Origin: Wandonia haliotis
GTDB taxonomy: Bacteria > Bacteroidota > Bacteroidia > Flavobacteriales_D > Crocinitomicaceae
Length of the DNA stretch: 64,000 nucleotides
NCBI RefSeq assembly: GCF_039523435.1
Contig: NZ_BAAAFH010000003.1
Location: 62,001-126,000 of the forward strand
Reading direction: 5' to 3'
Shown: one piece after another, positions 42,590-49,747 of the stretch
Layout of the letters: every line of letters begins with the position of its first letter
Position numbering within the stretch: position 1 is the stretch's first letter
Notes under the pieces: model-generated
Told to the model about the DNA's origin: nothing
Databases searched by the model: none
What the model saw: the letters and a program-made list of their open reading frames with translations, nothing else
Translations under genes and position numbers: made by a program

Positions 42590-43279
42590 ATGGAATCAAA
42601 CAAGGAGATATCGGCCTACAATTACAAGCATTTTAAAGCAACGGATTACGATTTCACGAATTTTAAAGGACCAAAACCGGGCGAAAAGTACGTTGATTTC
42701 AAGGCAACTACTTTGGATGGAAAAACAGTTCGTCTGTCGGATTACCTGAACCAACCAGTTGTTTTGGATACAGGCAGTATTACCTGTCCTATGTATGCCA
42801 ACTCCAAAACATCTATGATCGTTCTACAAAAAAAGTATCCCACCATACATTTTTTGCTCCTGTATGTTAGAGAGGCGCACCCCGGAAGCAGAACAAACGG
42901 AGTTACCTCCTTTCAGGAAAAAATGGTAAATGCAAAATCTACACTTAAGCTGTACAATGAGAGAAGAACTGTTTTGGTTGACGATCTGGAGGGCACAGCA
43001 CATCAGCTGTATGGCGCAATGCCAAACATGACATACTTAATCGGAACAGATGGGATTATAAAATTCAGAGCGAACTGGACAAATATAGAAGCCTTAGAAA
43101 AAGCCATTGTAAACCCAACAGAACACTTCGTTGAAAAACAGGACTTCTATCCTGTTACAAAACCACCAATAAGTGTCGTTCTAAGGACGCTAATGGTTGG
43201 CGGTTTCAGAGCATTATATGAATTTCTTATCAGTTTACCACAATTAATTAGACAACACAAAGAAGTCGATTCCCTATAA
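42590..43279 (+). CDS. Deiodinase-like thioredoxin-fold protein
   Basis: A 229-residue thioredoxin-fold protein. The active-site segment TGSITCPMY has Cys66 in the place of the selenocysteine of iodothyronine deiodinases (GSCTUP), and LLLYVREAHPGS (90-100) matches the VYIEEAHPSDG motif of that family. The bacterial role is unknown; a peroxidase or thiol-disulfide exchanger is likely. There is no signal peptide. The downstream gene, 11 nt away, is a DUF3179 membrane protein, so the two probably act together, and the Crp/Fnr-type gene upstream may control them. Confidence 0.8.
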   Translation: MESNKEISAYNYKHFKATDYDFTNFKGPKPGEKYVDFKATTLDGKTVRLSDYLNQPVVLDTGSITCPMYANSKTSMIVLQKKYPTIHFLLLYVREAHPGSRTNGVTSFQEKMVNAKSTLKLYNERRTVLVDDLEGTAHQLYGAMPNMTYLIGTDGIIKFRANWTNIEALEKAIVNPTEHFVEKQDFYPVTKPPISVVLRTLMVGGFRALYEFLISLPQLIRQHKEVDSL

Positions 43280-43290
43280 AATCTTACGAT

Positions 43291-44442
43291 ATGACCAGTA
43301 TGCTTTTTTACAGCCTTTCCTTTCTTTCAGTCATCATTGCATTTGGAGCCATTTATATTACAATGGTAGCAGCCTTCCCCACACAATGGACGTACTATCA
43401 CTATCATTTTCGAAAACCCATAAACTGGTTATTATTTACCGGTTTGCTTATTTGGACAATTAGCATTTTTCTTCAGACAGACACTTTTCCCTTTTGGACA
43501 ATAATCCCTCTCATTATTTGCGCACTGGGGCTTTTTCTAACGTATAAAATACACCAGGAGGTCTTTTTTAAAGCTGTCAATTTTCCGAAAATGACAACCA
43601 ACCTTACCACTTTACCTATTAAAGAAGACATGGAGCTGGCAGTAATCGAATATGATGGAAAAACAAAATGCTATCCTCTGGATTATCTAATTCATCATCA
43701 CATTCTGAACGACTCGTTCAACACAAAACTCGTTTCATTAACCTACTGTGCCATGTGCAGGAGTATCATTCCGTTCGATGTCACCGAAACAGGCCCCTTA
43801 TTTGTGGGGTCCTTTAAGGGAGGAAACATGATTGTGGCAGACGTAAAAACAAAGACCTTTTTTCAACAGTCTACCTTTCAGTCAATACGTGGAAAACTAC
43901 ACCCCTCAGAGCTACAAATGATTCCTTTCCAGATATTGACATGGAAAGAAGTTAAAACCGCTCTCCAGAATCCGGAAGTTGCGATCGTAACATCCGATGA
44001 TTTAAAAAAGTTCGAACTCCCTGTTCCCGGAATCTGGGACAAATTAATCAACTCAGAAAAAACACCGGGTGTTTCAAATAAAGATAAATCATTCCCTTCA
44101 AGAACACGGGTTATCGGAGTTAGAAGCACACCTCCCGGGGAAGAAGTTGTCTATCTGAAATCTGAAGTACTCGCCCAAAAGACGGTCAGGAATGAACAGC
44201 ATAATTTCATATTGATACGTGTCGAAAATACCGTTGTGGGATTTACAACCAACCTATCCCTTGTTTATGAAAGACAACGGCTAATAGACAACTCTTCAAA
44301 AACAGAATGGACAATTAACGGAACGCACATAAAAGGTCCAGTTAACGAAAATCTATCTCTCCTTTCAATGTCTGATGAGTACTGGTTTTCCTGGAAAAAA
44401 TTTCACCCGAAAAGTATTTTAATCCGGTTAGGTGGAAAGTAA
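43291..44442 (+). CDS. DUF3179-domain membrane protein
   Basis: A 383-residue protein. Three hydrophobic spans (about 5-28, 46-62, 67-85) lead to a soluble DUF3179 domain (about 105-375). Its hallmark LTYCAMCRS (Cys153 and Cys156) sits in the usual place for this family's CxxC, and VGSFKGGNMIVAD and FPSRTRVIGVR are other landmarks. The CxxC may bind metal or act as a redox pair with the deiodinase-like partner. Function unknown; most homologues carry a signal peptide instead of three spans. Confidence 0.83.
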   Translation: MTSMLFYSLSFLSVIIAFGAIYITMVAAFPTQWTYYHYHFRKPINWLLFTGLLIWTISIFLQTDTFPFWTIIPLIICALGLFLTYKIHQEVFFKAVNFPKMTTNLTTLPIKEDMELAVIEYDGKTKCYPLDYLIHHHILNDSFNTKLVSLTYCAMCRSIIPFDVTETGPLFVGSFKGGNMIVADVKTKTFFQQSTFQSIRGKLHPSELQMIPFQILTWKEVKTALQNPEVAIVTSDDLKKFELPVPGIWDKLINSEKTPGVSNKDKSFPSRTRVIGVRSTPPGEEVVYLKSEVLAQKTVRNEQHNFILIRVENTVVGFTTNLSLVYERQRLIDNSSKTEWTINGTHIKGPVNENLSLLSMSDEYWFSWKKFHPKSILIRLGGK

Positions 44443-44551
44443 TACTCTGCGCACCCTTTCTTCTTAACTACATAAATTTGAACTATTTTTCCATTATAAA
44501 AAGAACAGTACGCGTTAATGGGTCACAAGAAGAGAACCTAACAACACACAA

Positions 44552-44581
44552 ATACAAGAGAAATTGTGTTTTCTCTTGTAT
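44552..44581. terminator. Perfect 12-bp hairpin between convergent genes
   Basis: ATACAAGAGAAA (44552-44563) pairs perfectly with TTTCTCTTGTAT (44570-44581), with a 6-nt loop. No U-tract follows on either strand, so it is a weak or atypical terminator between the DUF3179 gene and the pirin gene. Confidence 0.5.
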
Positions 44582-44611
44582 CACCTTTTGAACAGTTCTT
44601 TCACAAAAAAA

Positions 44612-45739
44612 TTATCCCTTTATCTCCTCTGTTCCATCCGAATATCTGGCAAAGCGTCCTGATTTTCTATCATGTACCTGATCGTAACGACTCCAGGGCC
44701 ATCCCCCGAATTGAGTCCGTTGGTATTCCATAAAGGCCTCCTGAATCTCTTGCCGGGAATTCATTACAAACGGACCATGTTGGACAACAGGCTCGTTAAT
44801 GGGTCTCCCCTGTAAAACAAGTATTCTAGCTCCGTTTTCACCGCTCTCGATCTGTAAGTCTTTTGTTGGCTCAACATCAACAGCGTGATACTCCGGTATT
44901 TCTTTATCCGCTATACGGAGGTTCTTCCCATCATAAAAAAACAAGGTTCTGTTCACTCCCTCCTCCGTTGCGGGTAATGTGAACTCAGTATTGCCGTCCA
45001 TTCGAATAACATAAACTCCCACATGATTATTCCTGTCAAATGCCCAGGATTCCTTTGGTGGAACAGGTGCCTTTTTTCCAAACAACTCTCCTGCCATTAC
45101 TTCGATGTAAACACCTTCTTTGTGATAGAAATGAGGTATTTCTTCATTCCAGAACATCTTATAATCCGGTTCAGCCATTTTACTTTTTGCCGGTAAATTC
45201 AACCAAATCTGAAATAGCTCTAATGGATTTCTCTCCCCCTGCTTTAACAAAGGAAACATCTCTGAATGCATCAGTCCTTTTCCTGCCGTCATCCATTGTA
45301 AATCTCCGTTTCCATATCTTCCTGCTCCTCCTGCAGAATCAGCATGGTCCACCATTCCTTTTCGAACAACAGTTAGCGTTTCAAACCCACGGTGCGGATG
45401 TCCGGGAAAACCAGGTACTCTTTCACCGTGGTACATTCTCCACCCGTCTTTTATATGAAAATCAGAACCAATCTGTCTCCCTTCAAGGGAAGCCTGAGGT
45501 CCCATTTCCGCATTGCCTTCCGGGAAATCATCTTCATGATGCACACAAAACAAAAATGGATCCTGCGTTTGCCACTGAAAACCTAATGCCCGTATTTTTT
45601 TAATTGCTTCCATATCTCTATTTTTTTCAGAAGAACCTGAAGAACGAAACGCTCCCAAAACCGGGATAGCCGCTAAAGCCGTTGAACCCAACGCTATTTT
45701 CTCAAGAAACTTTCTGCGATCATTCTCTTTTCTTCCCAT
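44612..45739 (-). CDS. Tat-exported pirin-family protein
   Basis: Read from the ATG at 45739 (375 residues; a GTG at 45748 gives three more). The N-terminus MGRKENDRRKFLEKIALGS continues into a hydrophobic ALAAIPVLGAF, which is a twin-arginine signal (RRKFL). The pirin cupin pair follows: HPHRGFETLTVV, then GDLQWMTAGKGLMHSEMF with the metal-binding His and Glu residues; the C-terminal half is the second pirin cupin. Most bacterial pirins are cytosolic quercetinases or iron-cupins, so export is unusual. An operator-like palindrome precedes the gene. Confidence 0.87.
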   Translation of the reverse strand: MGRKENDRRKFLEKIALGSTALAAIPVLGAFRSSGSSEKNRDMEAIKKIRALGFQWQTQDPFLFCVHHEDDFPEGNAEMGPQASLEGRQIGSDFHIKDGWRMYHGERVPGFPGHPHRGFETLTVVRKGMVDHADSAGGAGRYGNGDLQWMTAGKGLMHSEMFPLLKQGERNPLELFQIWLNLPAKSKMAEPDYKMFWNEEIPHFYHKEGVYIEVMAGELFGKKAPVPPKESWAFDRNNHVGVYVIRMDGNTEFTLPATEEGVNRTLFFYDGKNLRIADKEIPEYHAVDVEPTKDLQIESGENGARILVLQGRPINEPVVQHGPFVMNSRQEIQEAFMEYQRTQFGGWPWSRYDQVHDRKSGRFARYSDGTEEIKG

Positions 45740-45755
45740 AGTATACACTTCTTTT

Positions 45756-45773
45756 TATTTACCAAGGTAAATA
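45756..45773 (-). promoter_or_regulatory. 18-bp palindrome overlapping the pirin promoter region
   Basis: TATTTACC (45756-45763), AA, GGTAAATA (45766-45773) is a perfect 8-bp inverted repeat. On the minus strand it contains TACCTTGG (45762-45769), one mismatch from the -7 consensus, 22 nt before the ATG at 45739. The arrangement suits a repressor or activator site. Confidence 0.4.
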
Positions 45774-45851
45774 TATGGTTTTTTACGAATTCTTCCAACA
45801 GCAGAACAAAATATTCCCCGGGATTGTTAGTTAAATACTCAAGAAAGGCCG

Positions 45852-45859
45852 TAAATTTG
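45852..45859 (+). promoter_or_regulatory. Candidate -7 element for dxs
   Basis: TAAATTTG matches TAnnTTTG and ends 20 nt before the dxs ATG. No exact -33 TTTG lies at 19-20 nt; TTGTTAG (45824-45830) is the nearest. Confidence 0.4.
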
Positions 45860-45879
45860 TATAGATTAAAGCCGTTAGG

Positions 45880-47838
45880 ATGACGGAATATAAAACTGGT
45901 ACATATCTCTCTCAAATTACTATTCCGCAGGATATGCGGGATAAATTTGCTTTGGAAGATCTTCCCCACATTTCAGAAGATGTTCGTCAGTACATTATTG
46001 ATGTCATCTCCGAGATTGGCAACTCCCATTTCGGCGCGAGCTTGGGAGTAGTAGAGTTAACAGTTGCTTTGCATTATGTGTTCAACACACCTTATGACCA
46101 GCTAGTATGGGATGTTGGGCATCAGGCCTATGGACACAAGATTTTAACCGGCAGAAAAGAAGTGTTTCCCACCAACCGTACGAAAGGAGGAATCAGTGGT
46201 TTCCCAAAACGCTCAGAAAGCGAATACGACACGTTTGGTGTTGGTCACTCCTCCACCTCTATTTCAGGAGCATTGGGAATGGCTGTCGCGAGTAATTACA
46301 AAGGAGAAAAAGAGCGCCAACACATTGCAGTAATCGGAGACGGAGCGATGACTGCCGGACTCGCTTTTGAGGGACTGAACCATGCAGGTATGCTCAATGA
46401 TGCCAACTTACTTGTCGTTCTTAACGATAATTGTATGTCCATTGATCCAAATGTCGGCGCTCTTCGTGAATATCTGACGGATATCACTACTTCTCACACG
46501 TACAATAAGGTAAAAGACGAAGTGTGGCAGTTACTTGGAAAGATATCAAAGTTCGGACCCAACGCCCAGGCAGTCGCTTCAAAAATTTCCTCCGCACTCA
46601 AAGGGTCACTCCTCAAGCAAAGTAATTTGTTTGAATCACTGAACTTTCGGTATTTCGGTCCAGTAGATGGTCATGACAGTATAGCTCTTGCCAAAATTTT
46701 AAACGACCTGAAAGACATACCCGGACCCAAGATCCTTCATTGTATCACAATGAAAGGAAAGGGGTATAAATTTTCGGAAGAAGGCGACCCTACCAAATGG
46801 CACGCACCGGGAATTTTTAATAAAGAAACCGGAGAAATAGTAAAAGTTGTTCCCAGCTCTCCACAACCTCCAAAATACCAGGATGTTTTTGGACATACCA
46901 TTGTTGAGCTGGCTGAACAAAATGAAAAAATCATGGGAATCACTCCCGCCATGCCTACGGGGTGTTCACTGAACATTATGATGGAAGCCATGCCTGATCG
47001 TGCTTTTGATGTCGGTATTGCTGAGCAGCATGCCGTTACTTTCTCAGCAGGTCTTGCCACACAAGGTATGATTCCATTTTGCAATATCTATTCCTCTTTC
47101 ATGCAGCGGGCTTATGATCAGGTGTTGCATGATGTTGCTCTTCAGAATCTGAATGTTGTATTTTGTCTGGATCGCGGTGGTTTAGTCGGTGCTGACGGAG
47201 CTACACATCATGGCGCTTATGATCTTGCCTATATGCGGAGTATTCCCAACATGATCGTATCCGCTCCCATGGACGAAATAGAACTCCGCAACCTGATGTT
47301 TACCGCCCAACAGGAAAATATGGGACCTTTCTCTATCCGCTATCCACGTGGTAAAGGAGTTACTACTAACTGGAAAAACCGAATGAAAGCTATTCCGGTA
47401 GGTCGTGGTCGTAAAATCTGCTCAGGAGAAGACATTGCCCTTTTATCCATCGGACACGTTGGTAATTTCTGTAAAACAGCCGTAGAACAGTTAAAAACGA
47501 TTAATGTTTCAGCAGCTCATTATGACATGCGTTTTGTCAAACCAATTGACGAAACAATTCTACATGAAGTTTTCTCGCGATTTGATCATGTCATCACCAT
47601 AGAAGATGGTTGTCTAATGGGAGGAATGGGATCTGCTGTTTTGGAATTTATGGCAGATAATAACTACACATCACGCGTTGTCCGGTTGGGGATTCCGGAT
47701 CGGTACATTCATCAGGGAACACAGGAAGAATTATGGGCAGAATGTGGTTTTGATACGCAAGGTATCATTTTAAAAGTCTGCTCCGTTCTGGGAGTAGAGC
47801 CTCATCTTAAGAATAGGCTGGCAGGAGGAATGAAATAA
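45880..47838 (+). CDS. dxs: 1-deoxy-D-xylulose-5-phosphate synthase
   Basis: Thiamine-diphosphate enzyme (652 residues) that condenses pyruvate with glyceraldehyde 3-phosphate, the first step of the MEP isoprenoid pathway. Visible landmarks are VWDVGHQAYGHKILTGR (76-92), the ThDP/Mg site starting GDGAMTAGLAFEGLNHAG (153-170) and ending LNDN, the GLVGADGATHHGAYDLAY loop and FSIRYPRGKG. Length fits the family. The gene faces the polyprenyl synthase gene with a 10-nt gap, keeping two isoprenoid genes next to each other on opposite strands. Confidence 0.96.
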   Translation: MTEYKTGTYLSQITIPQDMRDKFALEDLPHISEDVRQYIIDVISEIGNSHFGASLGVVELTVALHYVFNTPYDQLVWDVGHQAYGHKILTGRKEVFPTNRTKGGISGFPKRSESEYDTFGVGHSSTSISGALGMAVASNYKGEKERQHIAVIGDGAMTAGLAFEGLNHAGMLNDANLLVVLNDNCMSIDPNVGALREYLTDITTSHTYNKVKDEVWQLLGKISKFGPNAQAVASKISSALKGSLLKQSNLFESLNFRYFGPVDGHDSIALAKILNDLKDIPGPKILHCITMKGKGYKFSEEGDPTKWHAPGIFNKETGEIVKVVPSSPQPPKYQDVFGHTIVELAEQNEKIMGITPAMPTGCSLNIMMEAMPDRAFDVGIAEQHAVTFSAGLATQGMIPFCNIYSSFMQRAYDQVLHDVALQNLNVVFCLDRGGLVGADGATHHGAYDLAYMRSIPNMIVSAPMDEIELRNLMFTAQQENMGPFSIRYPRGKGVTTNWKNRMKAIPVGRGRKICSGEDIALLSIGHVGNFCKTAVEQLKTINVSAAHYDMRFVKPIDETILHEVFSRFDHVITIEDGCLMGGMGSAVLEFMADNNYTSRVVRLGIPDRYIHQGTQEELWAECGFDTQGIILKVCSVLGVEPHLKNRLAGGMK

Positions 47839-47848
47839 TTCTATTCTC

Positions 47849-48817
47849 TTATACTTCCCGGTTCATCAAATACTCAGCAACTTTTAAGAGAGGTTTTTTC
47901 TTTTCAACAGAGGCCGTAACAAGTTCCATTGACTCAAGCGCAAGAGCATAATGACGTTCCATCTCAATACGCGCCAGCTCTCTCACACCCAATTGATCGA
48001 AAATCTTTCGGGTTTCCTCAACTTTCATTTGTTCGTCGACCTCTTCTGATAATTCTTGCAACTTTTTCTGCTGGTCATTATCGGCTAATTCAAACGCTTT
48101 TAATAGTAAAAAAGTCTTTTTATTCGCCAGAATATCACCCCCTACCTGCTTTCCGAACTTATCCGGATCCGCATACAAATCAAGAATATCATCCTGCAAC
48201 TGGAATGCGATACCTACATTCTCACCAAAACTATAAATCCGTTGTACATCATCTCTGGAAGCATCAGCCACTATTGCTCCCATTTCCAGAGCAGCACCAA
48301 GTAAAACAGATGTTTTCAGACGGATCATTTCAATGTATTCATCGATCGAAACATCGTCACGTGTTTCAAAGTCCATATCCATCTGCTGCCCCTCGCATAC
48401 TTCCATAACGCGAACACTGAACGTATGCAAAAGCGTATTCAGATAAGTAACCGTATTCTGTGCCAGATAGTGATAAGCTACAACAAATAACGCGTCACCG
48501 GATAGGATTCCCGTCTTCTCAGACCATTTCGTATGTACGGTAGGATATCCACGCCTCAATGGAGCATTATCCATTATATCATCGTGAATAAGACTAAAAT
48601 TGTGAAACAATTCGATCGCCAATCCTGAATTAAGTGCTTCTTTCGGATTCCCACCAAACAATTCAGCACTCATCATACTCAGAATAGGACGCATTCGTTT
48701 TCCTCCCAAACCAAGCAAATACGTAATCGGACTATACAGACCAGATGGTTCATCTTTGATCTTTAGCTCCGTAATTTCTTTTTCAATCAGCTGTTTATAA
48801 GCGTCAATGCCTTGCAT
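47849..48817 (-). CDS. Polyprenyl diphosphate synthase (short-chain, trans type)
   Basis: A 322-residue IspA/GGPP-synthase family enzyme that elongates isoprenoid diphosphates. The first Asp-rich motif is HDDIMD (Asp79, Asp80, Asp83) followed by RRG; the second is LQDDILD. The residues before the first motif (FHNFSLIH) suggest a short-to-medium product such as geranylgeranyl diphosphate; exact chain length cannot be read from sequence. It starts at the stop of rmlA (1-nt overlap), so the two are co-translated, and it may feed carotenoid synthesis. Confidence 0.93.
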   Translation of the reverse strand: MQGIDAYKQLIEKEITELKIKDEPSGLYSPITYLLGLGGKRMRPILSMMSAELFGGNPKEALNSGLAIELFHNFSLIHDDIMDNAPLRRGYPTVHTKWSEKTGILSGDALFVVAYHYLAQNTVTYLNTLLHTFSVRVMEVCEGQQMDMDFETRDDVSIDEYIEMIRLKTSVLLGAALEMGAIVADASRDDVQRIYSFGENVGIAFQLQDDILDLYADPDKFGKQVGGDILANKKTFLLLKAFELADNDQQKKLQELSEEVDEQMKVEETRKIFDQLGVRELARIEMERHYALALESMELVTASVEKKKPLLKVAEYLMNREV

Positions 48818-49680
48818 CAGTCCTTTATTAAATTCAACAGATAATTGCCATATCCGCTTTTCACAAGAGGTTGTGCCAACTCTTTTAATTGCTCTTTATC
48901 GATAAATCTGTTCCGATATGCGACCTCCTCTATACAACCTATTTTTAACCCTTGTCTATCCTCAATGACCTGTACAAACTGACCTGCCTGCATCAAAGAA
49001 GGAAAAGTCCCCGTATCTAACCATGCTGTTCCCCTGCTAAGAACAGCCACTTTGAGTTTTTCTTCTTTAAGATAATGCGCATTGACATCCGTTATCTCAT
49101 ACTCCCCCCTGGCCGAAGGTTTTAACTGCCGTGCGACCTCAATAACCGAGTTGTCGTAAAAATAAAGTCCGGGAACAGCATAATTGGATTTCGGTTGCTC
49201 CGGTTTCTCTTCGATCGAAACCGCATTCATATCCTTATCAAACTCAACAACACCGTATCGTCTGGGATCAGAAACGTGATATGCATAAACAACTCCTCCC
49301 TCCGGATCACTGTTTTCCTTTAACAGTTCATCCATTCCGACACCATAAAAAATATTATCTCCCAGAATCAGTGCAACTTTATCCTCCCCAATAAACTCTT
49401 CTCCAATAATAAACGCCTGCGCCAATCCATTCGGTTCTGGCTGTTCGGCATACTGAAAATTACATCCTAATTGTGAACCGTCTCCCAATAATCTCTTAAA
49501 ATGAGGAAGATCATGCGGCGTTGAAATAATAAGTATCTCATTAATTCCTGCACTCATCAAAATAGACAGGGGATAATAGATCATCGGCTTATCATAAATA
49601 GGCATCAATTGCTTACTGATAGCCAATGTAAGGGGGTGTAGCCTGGTTCCGGATCCTCCGGCTAAGATAATTCCTTTCAT
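48817..49680 (-). CDS. rmlA: Glucose-1-phosphate thymidylyltransferase
   Basis: A 287-residue nucleotidyltransferase that makes dTDP-glucose from dTTP and glucose 1-phosphate, the first step to dTDP-rhamnose. The N-terminal nucleotide-binding loop LAGGSGTRLHPLT, KQLMPIYDKPMIYYPL and ILGDNIFYG are typical of RmlA, and the C-terminal WLDTGTFPSLMQAGQFV follows. No other rml genes are in the window. The stop overlaps the start of the polyprenyl synthase by one base. Confidence 0.95.
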   Translation of the reverse strand: MKGIILAGGSGTRLHPLTLAISKQLMPIYDKPMIYYPLSILMSAGINEILIISTPHDLPHFKRLLGDGSQLGCNFQYAEQPEPNGLAQAFIIGEEFIGEDKVALILGDNIFYGVGMDELLKENSDPEGGVVYAYHVSDPRRYGVVEFDKDMNAVSIEEKPEQPKSNYAVPGLYFYDNSVIEVARQLKPSARGEYEITDVNAHYLKEEKLKVAVLSRGTAWLDTGTFPSLMQAGQFVQVIEDRQGLKIGCIEEVAYRNRFIDKEQLKELAQPLVKSGYGNYLLNLIKD

Positions 49681-49747
49681 TATAGCGTCTTTTTATGCTA
49701 ATTGCGCATAAAGTTCTCAAAAAAATAAGAACAAATGATTTCGAATC

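Noticed and set aside
49692..49712. Terminator between the MMPL gene and rmlA
   Set aside because: TTTATGC/GCATAAA forms only a 7-bp AT-rich stem and no U-tract follows on the minus strand.
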